Assembly: GCF_000005505.3 (NCBI RefSeq)
Contig: NC_016135.3
Coordinates: 25,142,613-25,206,612, forward strand
Direction: 5' to 3'
Origin: Brachypodium distachyon
Taxonomy: Eukaryota; Streptophyta; Magnoliopsida; Poales; Poaceae
Length of the DNA: 64,000 nucleotides
This document shows, one piece after another, positions 36,390 to 48,221 of the stretch (position 1 is its first letter; every line of letters starts with the position of its first letter). The position numbers and the translations under genes are program-made. The notes beneath the pieces are model-generated. The model made no database searches and was not told where the DNA came from. It saw only the letters and a program-made list of their open reading frames with translations.

Positions 36390-36578
36390 GGCCCTGTTTG
36401 TCTGGCTTCAGCTTCAGTTTTTAGTGCTTCTAGCAGAGATAGAGATAGGTGCTTCTCAGTTAGAAACACCAAAATCATGTCCGGAGATACTTCTCAGCTT
36501 TATGTGTAAACGGGAGAAGTGCTTTTGAGATTGCTAAAAGCACCAAAATCTGAAATAGAAACCCAAACAAACAGGACC
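36390..36578. mobile_element. Tourist-type MITE (PIF/Harbinger)
   Basis: The ends GGCCCTGTTTGTCTGG and CCAAACAAACAGGACC are inverted repeats. The TTA target trinucleotide is at 36387-36389 and 36579-36581. The 189-bp element has no coding capacity; GTGCTTCT and AGCAC motifs make the interior partly palindromic. It directly abuts the next element. Confidence 0.88.
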
Positions 36579-36581
36579 TTA

Positions 36582-38139
36582 GAGCATCTTCAGCCGCGCC
36601 CCCCATTTGGTGTCCGGCGCAGCCGTTTTTAGGCCCTTCGGGGGGCACCGGTGGTTTTTTTCAGGATTCCGCCGTGACCCAGCCACACCCCCAATAAGAA
36701 CCCCACAAAATTTGAAAATAGACAAATTTCAACTAAATTGGCGGAAGTAGGCGAAATTTAACTAAACATAAAGTTTTTCATTATATTTACATAATTTTAA
36801 AAAACTAAACATAAACCGGCCGCCTAGTGGTCGAGCTCGCTGAAGTAGGCGAGGTACGCCTCGTCGGAATCGTCGGAGTTGATTTCGATCGGCTCCGTCT
36901 TGACCTCCGGCGCCGGCCTCTTCCCCGCCTTCTTCTTCTCGGCGGCCTCCCTCTCCGCCTCCTTGGCGCTCCACGCCGCCGCCTCCTCGTCCGTCATGGC
37001 GATGCCGAGGTGTCTTGCCTCCTCGGCCTCGCACTCGTTGGCGCGTTCCGCCGCCGTCAGCCCCGGAAACTCCTCGGGGTCGCCGTCCTGCCGCAATTCG
37101 AGCGCCGGGCGCTCGTACTCCGGCGCCGGCGCCCACTGCGGCTCCGGCTTTGGCCGGACTAGGGGGAAGATGCCCCCGGCTCCTCCTTGATGCGTAGCAC
37201 CGGCGAGGAGGCGCTGCGGGAAGATGCCGTACCGGGGGAGTGGGAGGCGCCGTACCCGTACCGGTGCCGTCCTCCCGGAGGTGGTGGGGGCATCTCCAGG
37301 CGGGGGTGATCGCCGGCGGCGATGTGCGCTAGCACCGCCGCCATGCTGCGCCCTCTCCAGAACCGCCGCCGGGCGTCGATGTTGAATGGACCCGGCGGCG
37401 GGCGCTCGCCTGGGCCCTCGTACCGGGCGAGGTCGACGGCGGGGCGGTCGGCGAAGAACGCCGCCCAATTGACCCCGGTGGCGCGGTTCCACCCGGGGTC
37501 TTCGCGCTCCGCCGTTGTAGCCGAGCCACCAATGGGCGTTGATGGCGGCGGTCCGGGCACGGCCCGTTGGCACCGGCGGCGTCGGGATGCCGCCGATGCC
37601 GAGCGTCCAGTGCCCCGGCAGCCGGCAATCGGGCGGCACCGGGTACTCGTGCTCGTGGAGGGCCTCGGCCTCCTCGAGCGTGAGCGTCGTCCGGCGCCAC
37701 GACTCGTCGCCGACAGCCATGGTGATCGTCGGCGCGGGAGGGTTTAGGGCGAGAGAGAGGGTTAGGGTTTGGGCGAGGAGAGGAGGCGCCAAGAGGAGAA
37801 TGCCGACTGGTCGCCGGTGTACGCCCCTTTTTATATCGCCGGAATGCGATAAACGCGGCCGGGTGGCGACCGGCGGGCGACCGCCATTAATTTCCACTCG
37901 GGAGCCGGTGCGGCCGATTAATTGGTCGCTGACAAGGCAGGCCCGCCGCGATAACCCGTTGCGCCGGCGCCCCCGCTCGCCCCCCTCGTGGGCTGGGTTC
38001 AGCCTTGCTGTGCCGGATAACTTTTTGGGCTGCGCCGGATGAAAAAACAAATTGGGGAGGCCGGCTGGGTTGGTTTTTGGGCGCCGGCGCCCCCCAAGCC
38101 CGTTTAGGGGGCCTTTAGGGGGGCCGAGTGGAGATGCTC
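36582..38139. mobile_element. PIF/Harbinger-like element, 1558 bp, carrying a gene-like frame
   Basis: The ends GAGCATCTTCAGCCG and, inverted, GAGCATCTCCACTCGG are flanked by TTA at 36579-36581 and 38140-38142. The interior is GC-rich and carries one protein-like unit on the minus strand (36824-37720) with a TTTATAT box at its 5' side near 37831. No DDE transposase is seen, so the element is non-autonomous or has captured a gene. Confidence 0.85.
36824..37720 (-). pseudogene. Transposon-borne protein frame with two compensating frameshifts
   Basis: From ATG 37718-37720 to TGA at 36824 the frame is open for 298 codons. However, only its two ends look natural (MAVGDESWRRTTLTLEEAEA and NAHWWLGYNGG at the start; AERANECEAEEARHLG and SDDSDEAYLAYFSELDH at the end). 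Between about 37515 and 37170 this frame becomes Arg/Pro-rich. In that stretch the neighbouring frame reads naturally (NRATGVNWAAFFADRP, MAAVLAHIAAGDH, VLRIKEEPG). An indel near 37515 and another near 37170 therefore shift out of and back into frame. I recall related proteins in many Triticeae Harbinger-like elements; the function is unknown. A sumoylation-like IKEEP site and an acidic tail suggest a nuclear protein (inference). Confidence 0.6.
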
Positions 38140-38142
38140 TTA

Positions 38143-38890
38143 GAGCATGTCCAGCAGGGACCCTAAACAAGTCCCCTACTCCAAATTTAGGGGTTTGAGG
38201 CAAAAAAACCCTTCTCCACCAGGCCCCATAAACAGTCCCCCAAAAATTTTAGAGCCCCTAAATCTTGCTCCCAGCCCCCAGTCCCACGGGCCAAGTAGGG
38301 CCCCCCTACTCTCCAACTTCCCCAGATTCTTCTTCCCCACGCGCGAGTTCTTCCCTGGCTGCACGTTTTGCCCGCGCCGAGCGCTTCCCACCACCGCCAG
38401 ATCCAGCCGGAGTGGGCCTCCTCCTCCCCCGCGGCTTGCCGGCGCCGACCTCCTCCACCGCGGCCTGCTCTCTCTCTCCCGAGCGTCGCCTACCGCCTCC
38501 TCCTCATCCCATGGGCGCTGCCAACCGCCGCCTCCTCTCACGGCCGCGGTAGGCATCTCGTTCTCCTCCTCTCCTTCACTGTGAGGGGCTGAAATTGGTG
38601 TTTTTTTTATAATTTTGTGTTCAAATCGGATATGAATAGATGAATTAGGAAAATATGTGTTGAAATTGAATGAATAGATGTTGAATTGAACGATTTGTGT
38701 TGAAATTGTGTCGAATTTGGGTTGATATTGGGTCAATTTTGGTTTAAGATATGAGATGTGAATGAAATAGGGACTGTGATTTAGAGGCTCTTGCTGGAAA
38801 CAATTGCAATTTTTGGGTCCCTACTTATGAGGCCTGACCCCTATTTGCAAATTTAGAGGCCCTGTTTGAGGGCCGTTGCTCGACATTCTC
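38143..38890. mobile_element. Second PIF/Harbinger-like element, 748 bp
   Basis: The ends GAGCATGTCCAGCAGGGACC and, inverted, GAGAATGTCGAGCAACGGCC are flanked by TTA at 38140-38142, shared with the previous element, and at 38891-38893. The interior has CCCTAAA-type subterminal repeats at both ends and a GC-rich centre, then an AT-rich segment. No intact frame is present. Confidence 0.82.
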
Positions 38891-38893
38891 TTA

Positions 38894-39912
38894 CGTAGGC
38901 TCGCATGGATCCACCAAAGCTGAACGCGAGCGGCCATGCATGTACGGTGTGAGCCCGCCCACCCGAGGTTCTGGGCTTCTATATCTCGACACGATCGATA
39001 ACGGGGCATTAATCGCACGTCACGCATCTCGCATGCATGTATGTCGGGGCCCACTGCAGGGTCTGAAATGGATGCGCTCGATTCGAAAATGCCCCCCCGA
39101 TCTGTGATTCAAAACTCAAAAATCAGCGGCATTATTTCTTTTTGAACAACCCTCTACGGCTGACAGAGTTTGAGATAGTTACAGTACGTGTTTCCGCTTA
39201 AACAAAGATGAAAATGAGTCTCGTAATTTGCACCCGTAGGAGCATCGAGATGATGTAAAAAATAAATTAAGCCTCGAGATTGAGACAATGGTTGACATAG
39301 CCGATCGTGTTTTAGTAAGCTCGTCCGACCAAAGAAGTCGTTTAGATTTATTTTATTTTTTCTTTAATGCGTCCCCTTCGACTGCGCTTCTGTATAACGA
39401 CGGTGATCTACATAAGTCACCAGTCTGTTTCAGCTCTCATGCTTAAGACGACGAGACGTATAAGTGACCCATGCTCAAGTGAATTGCCGTCAAGGACATA
39501 TATGCGGAAGCTCTACACTTAGTCACTTGCACGCGCGTAGATACACTCAAAATGATTGTTTCAGCAATGATTCTTGATATGCAGTGCGGGGAGAAGAGGA
39601 TTGTCACTGACATTAGAACTGATCCAGAACTAACAAGAGCTTCTTTTTTTTTGTTCACATGGCTTTGATACGTATTTGCGCCTTCCTGAGTTGAAGGCGG
39701 TATTTATGGCCCGCACAAGGCGGATTGCAGAAATCGGCCCTGAACTGAAGCTCGGCGGCCCACGCTCCAACGGCTCCGACTACCCGTCCACAAAGTATTT
39801 ATTCGAGCGAGAAAAAAAGAGGAAAATTTCTTCGCACCCGACCGGCCTACTAGGGTTTTAGCCGCTCGCATCCCCGGCGGCGCAGCACAGCAGAGCCAAA
39901 TTTCCCGCGGCG
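38894..39912. other. Spacer and promoter side of the SDA1 gene
   Basis: No gene is visible. The last 200 bases become GC-rich and include TACTAGGGTTTTAGCC near 39848, resembling the telo-box/AAACCCTA-type motif found upstream of many plant ribosome-biogenesis genes. That regulatory reading is inference. Confidence 0.4.
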
Positions 39913-42900
39913 ATGCGTCAGCACGCGCCGGCGTACACGCCGGAGGCGGCCTCCGCGTCCGCCACTGGCGGCGCGGGGGAGCGGCAGAGCCTCCCGGCGC
40001 TGCAGGCGAAGATGAAGCGCGACCCGGAGGGCTACGAGACGGAGCTCCGCCAGCTCCAGCGCCACTTCGAGTCTTCGGTGTTCCTCTTCAAGCAACAGGC
40101 GGCCCTGTCCACCGCGTCCTCGTCCGGCGGCGGAGGGGAGGTGGCCAAGGAGCTCGGCGACCTCGCGCTGTTCCTCGCCCACGTCGCGCCCTTCTACCCG
40201 AACGACCTAGCTGATTTGCCTGATCAGATTGGGGGTCTGCTTGACACCAATGCGCGCGCGCTGCCGTCGGGGCTCCGGGTGCACCTCGTGCAGGCGCTGA
40301 TACTGCTAGTCAATCGGAAGGTGAGCCTGTTTAATTCATTATTATTTTTTGCGTTCAGACAAAGTTTTGTTTGATTTTGGTCGGATCGAACAGGTACTGA
40401 GCTCATGCTATGAGTTTTTGTTCAAATTGATTGGTGTGTGTGGGATCTATTTGTTGCAGTTAATGACACGTGAGATGATTTTTGCAAGTGAAGCATACAA
40501 TTTTCTGTTCCAAACGTGTTGTGTGTACTTGTTTCTCTTATAGTTTTACCACACAGAAGATATGCATCTTTCGGTTGGATTTGTCGAAGGATAACAGAAA
40601 ATTAGGCTGATGAGCTTCACATTGTTCTTGACTTCATTCATAGTGTTGTTACTTTAACCTGAATTGCACGAGTATTCTTCCTAGAGGATCTTGGTTCTGT
40701 GTTTGTTTTTCGAATGTGGTGTTCTGGCGTTCATATTAGGATATTTGAACTGCAACATGAATTTGTGATGAGCCTAGCTCCTGCCTGCTATTTCTATATT
40801 TTATGAGACCCTGGTTGCAGTGAAGGTTCTAGAGGTGTTTTGTTTTTGTTTGACCATGGAGGACTAGTGCAAATCACATCACTAGAGTTTTGAGCTTTGA
40901 TTAAACAACTTTTGGTAGACTTTCAAGGTGCCAAATGCTGGTTCATCGTGTTAGGTATCCTTGTCCGACATGCAGTGGGAGTGGATGTTACAAACTTACA
41001 ATATCATCATGAAGAACCAATTTTTCTGGAAGATGGTTTTTAACTGAGTGATAAGTTTCTTGTTTCCTTTTGCCTTGTTCCACATTGAACGGATCCTCTT
41101 TCAGACTTCATTTTTGCAGCTTGATACCATTGTAATCTTATGCCGTTATTTAATGCTTAGATTGTTGATCTGGAAGACACGGTGGAGTTATTTATGGAGC
41201 TTCAAGTCATTGGAGATCGAGCTGTAAAAAAACTTGCATTTTCACATATTGTACACAGTATCAGAAGGATGAATCAGAAGCACAAGAATGAAGCCAAGAA
41301 CCGTAAACTGCAAAACATCCTTTTTACAATAGTACAGGTTTGCAACATATAACACTTGTTTTGATTAGTATTATTAGGTTTAACATAGTGGCAGGTAAGT
41401 ATATATTTGACTCCTTTCCCCACCTCTTCTTACTCTGTGTCCTGTTTCTCAGGAAAACGAAGAGTCGAGAGCAAAGAGGGCTTTTACTATCCTATGTGAT
41501 CTTCACCGTCGAAGGGTCTGGTTTGATGAGCGCACAGCAAATGCTATATGCAATGCTTGTTTCCATCCTTCTTTGAGGTACATGCTGCAAGAAAGTACTA
41601 GGGGTTTGCTCTTGGTTGTTATTCATTTAAACCATTATGTTCTACATGCAGGATTATGACAGCTGCTATTTCATTCCTCCTCGGGTATGAAAATGCTGAG
41701 CAAGAGGATGATAGTGATGCATCAAGCAGTGAAGACGAAGCAAGTCAAAACCCAAATATTATTCTTAGTAAAGAGGATGTTTACAAGGTGATTTGGATGT
41801 TTCTGCATCGGATCTCTATTGATAGTATTTTAGGTATTATGGTTTTCATTTGTCTCTTCTGATGCTTGTGCCTTTTGTTGGTATTGTCTTCTCAGGCTAA
41901 TAACAAGGGTACTGCTGCTAGTAAGAAAAAGAAGAAAGCTAAATTGCAGCGAGTAGTTCGTAGTCTGAAAAGGCAACAGCGTAAATCCACTGAAGAGTCT
42001 GGCTCTAATTACTATTCGCCCCTTACGTATTTAAAGGATACCCAGGTAAACTAACGTCATAATAACGCAAGCTGTTATCACCTTAGAAAAAAGAAATTAT
42101 CACCTTAAAATGAGATGCCACATCTACTGCTTGCTGTTGAAGAGATACCTTCTGTTATGCACTTATGCTGAAACTCCTTTTGGGTCCTCTTACAGGGTTT
42201 TGCTGAGAAGCTCTTCTCTCGACTACAAAATTGCCATGAGCGTTTTGAGGTTGGCCACATTCTTCCTATATTAGTGCTTGCATCTATTTTTTTTAAAGTT
42301 CCATTTCTAATCTCAAAGATAACATCACTTATTGCCTTTTGCTAACACTCTAAGTGGGACCGTATCCAGTACTCACTCTGTGTCATAATACATGTTGTTT
42401 TGGACATTGACACGATCTCGAAGGTTGTACCGTGATCATCATTCTTTTATGGAAATATGTTTATTCAAATACCAATAAGTAGACATTATGGAAGTATACT
42501 TCAGGATGAGCCTAGTATTATCAAGTTGGCATTATAGATGTTGGTACTCCATACGTTTATTTTATATAAGGCGTATAAGATTAGACACGAAATATTAACG
42601 CAATCTGCGCAGGTTGGGTGTTACGCTCTCCCGCATCACAACTACCACACATACGTTTGCGAAGTATGCGCTGCATGCAATTGCAAAGCTAGCTTCTCTC
42701 TTCACGAAAGGAAATAGCGGCCTGATTTTCTTCTCCACGCATGCAACCTTACGTGGGCTGCGATACTTCTCCTGGCATGCAGCGGTGGCCGATGGGCTCG
42801 CGTGGACTGGCCGCACGACCGCGCCCTACATTTCGACAAATCAAGAGGATAGTTTATACGCCTTGTATTAAAAACGGAGGGAGTACTTTTTAATTGATGA

Positions 42901-45296
42901 TCAAACCTTAAAATGTTCGGCTTGATGCATATTCAAAGTTACAGCTATGGGAGTACAGATACCCTCAGTAAGGACTTAAAATCTCATTAGTAGGATCAGA
43001 TTTATATGGTTTACATACAGCATGTTGGGTGGCTCAGCTCACTAGGTGGTAAAAGGGAAGTCTGCATGGGTGTAGTTTTGAAGTATTGAAACGGTTTTCT
43101 GAAAACAAAAATTGGTTGCTGTATATGGCTAGTGTGAACTAGACTTAATCCAATGGTTAAGATTGTTAGTTTTCAGTCTTCTATTATCTTTTCGGCTTGT
43201 TCTGACTCGCTCGCCACCATAACCTTTTCCATCTTTCGTATGCAATTGTATGCTCCTCTGTAGCCTCAGTTTCTGTCACCCCTTGAGTAAACATCAACCA
43301 TTCAAGATTAAAGAAAAATCATTGTGCATGCAGGTAAGGATGATGATGTTAAAGGTCATAGCAAGGACTATTGGGCTGCATCACTTGGTTTTGTTGAACT
43401 TCTATCCATATCTTCAAAGATATGTTCAAGTATGTTATTGAACTTAGAATACGTCTGTCTTGCATCATACCTTTGAGAAATGGCTAGTTTAATTTATATA
43501 ACGACGGTCATAATTTGTTTACCCTTATGCAATGCAGCCTCATCAACGAGATGTAACAACACTACTTGCAGCAGCAGTTCAGGCTTGCCATGAGATGGTA
43601 GCGCACTCTAATTTCTCCCTGTATTTTGTAACTAATATGATGTTGCTTCTCTGCCTTTCTCGAAATATAACGAAATTAATTTGTTTTATTGCAGGTGCCT
43701 CCTGATGCTGTTGAACCTCTGTTCAAGCAGATAGTAAATCAATTCGTGCATGATCGTTCCCGTCCTGAGGTTTGCATGACGCTTATTCATTACTTACAAT
43801 GTATGTTTTCCTCACTAACCTGAGCATATGTCTAACTACTTGAATCCTCTTAGGCTATTGCTGTTGGACTGAATGTCGTGAGAGAGATCTGCATGCGAAT
43901 CCCTCTGGTACTTAAGTTGGTCTTCTGTGATTTCACAATTTCTGTACTCTTACTTGTAGTGCGACCTTAGATGCACTGAACTTTAGTCATTATGCTGTCC
44001 ATGGTGTGCACAGTTGCCATGTACCCTTGAAACACCTTGGGTCCTTGGGTATTCTATGGATTCTAGAGTGCCCAATAAATTAATCCCGGCCTCTGTATTT
44101 ATCTATCTTCCCTTGATTCTTGTGTTAAACCTGCAGATGATGAATGAGGATCTACTCCAAGACCTTGTTTTATATAAGAAGTCCCATGAGAAAGCTGTTT
44201 CTATTGCCGCTCGCTCACTTATCACATTATTCAGAGAGGTTAGCTCTTTTCTTGCAGATTCAATCTATGTTTTGCCTTTTAAAAATTTCACTTAGCTTAA
44301 CATTCTTTTGTTTTGAATTCAGATCTGTCCTTCATTGTTGGTCAAGAAAGATCGTGGACGTCCTATTGATCCAAAGGCTCGGCCAAAGGCATTTGGAGAA
44401 ACCACTATTTCTAGTGATGTGCCTGGTGCTGAGTTGCTAGATGAAGACATTTCATCGGAAGGGGAAGGTTCTGATGATGAGTCTGATGCTTTTGGTTCGG
44501 ATGATGAAAAAGTGTTGCCATCTGCCAATGATACCCAACAAAGTTTGGAGGGTTCATCAGACAAAGCTGACATCGATGAAGACAATAGAGAGGAAGAGGA
44601 AGTATCTGGGGAACAAGATGATACAGAGGAAGTAGATGAGGATGATAGTGATGACGATATTGATGAACTAGAAGATGACTTGGATACGGATGGTGATACT
44701 GATGTATCTGATGACGATGATGAGGAGGAGCTCAACGATGATTCAGAGAATGAAGGCTCAGACCAGGTTGAAGACAGTGATGAGGAGGATAAGTCTAAAG
44801 ACAGCAATTCTAAGGTGCAGAAGAGGAAGTTAAGCGATTATGCTGGACAACTTGATGCTGCAGATGCAAGCCTTCGAGCTCTGAAGAGGTTAGCAGCTGG
44901 AGCCAAGAAGGCTGAAACTTCGACAGATGAAGCTGGTAGAATTTTCTCCGATGAAGATTTTAAGCGCATCAAAGTGCTCAAGGTATGTGAATTTAAGATA
45001 GTTTAAACGTTTAGTACTCAGTTTCTCTTATACATTGTGATTCACCCAAACTTATCTGTGTCAACTGTTCAAGCTGTGAATTTCGATAAGAGAACTTATT
45101 TATGTCCAAAAGTAAAATTGCTCTTAAACGAACATTTTACTGAAAGCGATTCTTTGAGTTTCAGGCCAAGAAAGAAGCGAAGTTGGCTTTGGTTCAACAC
45201 GGACTAAGCAAGGGCGACACAAGATCAGTAACCTTCAAAATTCCTTCTTCTGATCAGCTTAGCATGAAGCGAGTTGATCCATCACAGCTCGAGGTG

Positions 45297-45327
<31 letters not shown>

Positions 45328-45768
45328 CACACACATTTACACACATGATCTATATGAACTATTTATGCAGGCTCACATAAAAAGAAAGATGTCGAAAGAA
45401 CAGAGATTAGAGTTAGTGAAAGCTGGAAGAGAGGATAGAGGAAAATACCAAGCAAGAGCATCTATTAAAAAGAAGAAGGTAACCGCTGATCTTATTTCCT
45501 TATTTTACCCTTGGCTACACGACATTCTTGAGAAAATGTGATCTCGTGCCATCCTAGTATAAGCCGTCTTCCTTTTGGCTTTTATTCGCCTGATTATTTG
45601 CCTTTTGTTGGCTCTTAGACCGGTGGTTCGAGCAATAAGCAGAAACAGCACAGCAAGAGGATGCCTCTTGCAGCAAGTAGAGCAAAGGCGGCACGTTCTC
45701 GCCAAGAGAAGAAAACTAAAGCAAAGCATTCAGCAAAGCAATTTAGGGGGCGTAAAGCATGGAAATAG
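39913..45768 (+). CDS. SDA1: SDA1-like protein, 60S ribosome biogenesis and export
   Basis: Fifteen exons: 39913-40320, 41161-41337, 41453-41577, 41652-41787, 41896-42045, 42196-42249, 43334-43429, 43538-43597, 43695-43769, 43854-43907, 44137-44238, 44323-44982, 45165-45293, 45371-45478 and 45619-45768. They give about 827 residues in one frame, the usual length. SDA1 is a nucleolar, HEAT-like protein needed for 60S pre-ribosome maturation and export and for G1 progression in yeast. Seen are the N-terminal block LPALQAKMKRDPEGYETEL and FYPNDLADLP. Next come SHIVHSIRRMNQKHKNEAKN, a Lys-rich insert (ASKKKKKAKLQR) and VKKDRGRPIDPKARPKAFGE. A long Asp/Glu tract (about 515-635) precedes a basic tail ending QFRGRKAWK. 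All introns are GT-AG. Intron 6 holds a MITE. Confidence 0.95.
42547..42883. mobile_element. Long MITE (about 337 bp) in SDA1 intron 6
   Basis: The left end CTCCATACGTTTATTTTATA then AGGCGTATA is the inverse of the right end TATACGCCTTGTATTAAAAA then CGGAGGGAG. TA duplications are at 42545-42546 and 42884-42885. The interior is unusually GC-rich (CATGCAA-rich) for a Stowaway element. It lies well away from the splice sites. Confidence 0.8.
45297..45325. repeat. (CT)n microsatellite beside the SDA1 exon 13 donor
   Basis: About 13-14 CT units start only four bases into intron 13 (donor CTCGAG then GTGCTCTCTC). A pyrimidine tract at a donor rather than an acceptor is unusual, and length changes could affect splicing. 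Confidence 0.85.
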
Positions 45769-46326
45769 GCTTTCGTACTTGCTTTTTCTTTGCAATTCGT
45801 GTGGCCAAGTGGCCGAAATTTTTGACTCTTGCAATGAAATTACATCAGATGTATTTCCACATGATATGTAGTTCTCGCTTCTCTAGCTCTCATCGTTTCT
45901 TTTGGAAAGAATGTAACCTATGTTTTCAATTTTCATATCAATGCAATATATTATTATGACAGGTTTTCAGTGTCAGTATATATTACTCCAGGATCCAACC
46001 TTTGCATCGCATTGAACAAAATGTTCACTTCTAACTTCTGCTCATTGTTCGAGTCTTTGGGCCAACTGTACGTATGATAAGTACACTGTACATAATTTCA
46101 GTGGACGCAAGTCTCGACCCAATCTATTGAACTGAATCCATATGCTCGAGGGGAATCAGTACAAATACGAAGTTGGCTATGCAAGACGCTATCGTTCGTG
46201 GAGTAGGTAAAGTTGCTCGAAGTGGTACTGATGTCGAACCTGACAGCGGCGAGCAAGCGCACACAACTACTCAAGCGCCACTACACCGACGCTTGAGCTG
46301 CCAGGAGAGGCAGGCCGGCAGGCAAC
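45769..46326. promoter_or_regulatory. SDA1 3' UTR and ANR-A promoter side
   Basis: The first 190 bases are the likely SDA1 3' UTR. The rest is the upstream region of the first ANR-like gene. I see no certain TATA box or MYB/bHLH site; the two transcription units are head to tail, about 560 bases apart. Confidence 0.4.
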
Positions 46327-47814
46327 ATGGCGGCGGCAGCGGCGGCGGATGATGCGAGGAGGAAGACGGCGTGCGTCACCGGCGGGAACGGGTACATCGC
46401 CTCGGCGCTCGTCAAGATGCTGCTGGAGAATGGGTACGCCGTGAAGACGACGGTCAGGAACCCCGGTGAGATTTATTCTTGGTCTCCCTTCAGCTCGCTT
46501 GTCGTTGCGGCCGCGTCTCTGATCTTCCGCGAGCTTTGCTTTACTTTGTGATCCCAACAAGATAAGGCGCGCTAAAAAAGAACTTGGATCTCAGATGACA
46601 TGGAGAAGAACTCGCATCTCAAGGACTTGCAGGCGCTCGGCCCCTTGGAGGTCCTCCGGGCCGACCTGGACGAGGAAGGCAGCTTCGACGAGGCGGTCGC
46701 CGGCTGTGACTACGCCTTCCTCGTCGCCGCTCCGGTGAACCTCAATGCAGAGAACCCCGAGGTATAAACAAAAGTAATTAAAACAACAACCCTTTTATAT
46801 ATATCAGAATGACACAAACTCTGTTCTTTTTTGAACAGAAAGAATTGATCGAGCCGGCTGTCCGAGGAACCCTGAACGTGATGAGGTCGTGCGTGAGAGC
46901 AGGGACGGTGAAGCGCGTGGTCCTGACATCGTCGGCGGCGGCCGTCTCCAGCCGGCCGCTGCCAGGCCACGGCCATGTCCTGGACGAGGAGTCCTGGTCC
47001 GACGTCGAGTTCCTCAGGGCCAGCAAGTCCGGTGCCTGGGTGGGTAATCATTCCGGCCCTGATGTGTTAAAAAGCAACGGGATCCAATGCTGCCGTCGTT
47101 AACTGCAGGCGTACCCCGTTTCGAAGGTGCTCCTGGAGAAGGCGGCGTGCGAGTTCGCGAAGGAGAACGGCGTCAGCCTGGTCACTATATGCCCCGTCGT
47201 CACGGTGGGCGCGGCGCCGGCGATCAAGGCCACCACCAGCGTCCCCGCCGTCCTCTCCCTGCTCTCCGGTATATAATCCCCGCTCTGGGGGGCGCCTTAC
47301 TAACGAGACGACTAGCTCACCCAGACGCAGCAAGAAATGAACAATTCTGAACTGTTTGTACTCCAGGCGACAAGGCCATGGCCGGCATCCTGGAGGTGAC
47401 CGAGAGGGCGTCAGGCTCGATCCCGATGGTCCACGTCGCCGACCTCTGCCGCGCCGAGATCTTCCTCGCCGAGAAGGAATCCTCCGCGTCAGGGCGGTAC
47501 ATCTGCGGCAGCCTCAACACCAACGCCGCCGAGCTCTGCCGCTTCCTGGCGGCCAAGTACCCGCAGTACAACGTCAAGGCCGACTGGTACGAACGTTAAC
47601 TCACCTGAAAATAAAGGCCCGACGATCCCTGAATGAAAGGCTGATCGTTTTAGGTTTGTTTTTCAGGGCCAGTGGTCTGCCGGAGAAGCCGAGGGCCTGC
47701 ATCTCGTCGGCGAAGCTCGTCGGGGAAGGGTTCCAGTTCGGGTACAAGACCTTGGACGAGATCTACGACGACGTCGTCGACTACGGGAGGGCCCTGGGAA
47801 TCCTGCCGTATTAG
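46327..47814 (+). CDS. ANR: Anthocyanidin reductase-like (BANYULS type) copy A
   Basis: Six exons: 46327-46465, 46595-46761, 46839-47039, 47109-47268, 47367-47586 and 47667-47814, giving 344 residues. It is an extended short-chain dehydrogenase/reductase of the DFR/ANR group. The NADPH-binding [14 protein letters not shown] is near 17-30, the conserved serine in [11 protein letters not shown] near 133-134, and the catalytic YPVSK at 171-175. [15 protein letters not shown] and [11 protein letters not shown] resemble ANR rather than DFR. ANR uses NADPH to convert anthocyanidins to flavan-3-ols for proanthocyanidins, in the cytosol or at the ER face. The GT-AG introns fall at the same six-exon positions as in copies B and C. 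Substrate preference cannot be read from sequence; a related reductase activity is possible. Confidence 0.85.
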
Positions 47815-48055
47815 TAGTACGCTGGGCGGCCTAATTTGGGTATCAGGACGAAATTGTTGACGCGGTTGTAAAATAAGCCAACGTACCTAAATATGCTGAA
47901 ATGTGAGCGTTCAGCTAAGGTCTTTGCGACAGCTAAGCACTTTTGCTGTAAAAAATAGTCTAAAAATACTTGGGAGTGGTAAAGCTTATTGTTGAATTCT
48001 CTGTTTATGATTATGAACCTGCAAAAAGAAAAGTAAAACTCTGTTATGCTTGTTG

Positions 48056-48221
48056 AGATAAAGAAGAACCTCTATACGACATCGTGCGCAAGCTTCTCGG
48101 ATTAGTGATAATTCTCCCCATAGAGACAGCGGGTTTTGAAAGAGTATTTTCTTCGATGAATTATGTCAAGGGTTGCACTAAAATCCGATCAGTATTTAGA
48201 AAAGGAGAGAGTATTTATTAA
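48056..48221 (+). pseudogene. hAT transposase C-terminal (dimerisation) fragment
   Basis: A 54-codon open stretch contains KEEPLYDIVRKLLGLVIILP, then IETAGFERVFSSMNYVK. That matches the hAT C-terminal block with the usual pattern LP(V/I)xTAxxERxFSxMxxxK. Nothing upstream continues the transposase and no terminal repeats are visible, so it is an isolated relic. Confidence 0.75.

Noticed and set aside
35795..36390. Several overlapping long open frames on both strands
   Set aside because: All frames are open because the block is GC-rich; none has a protein-like composition or splice context, and they end in a Tourist MITE.
44319..44807. Ser-rich antisense open frame of 162 codons
   Set aside because: It is the mirror of the Asp/Glu-rich tract of SDA1 exon 12 (GAT/GAA codons read as ATC/TTC/TCA on the other strand).
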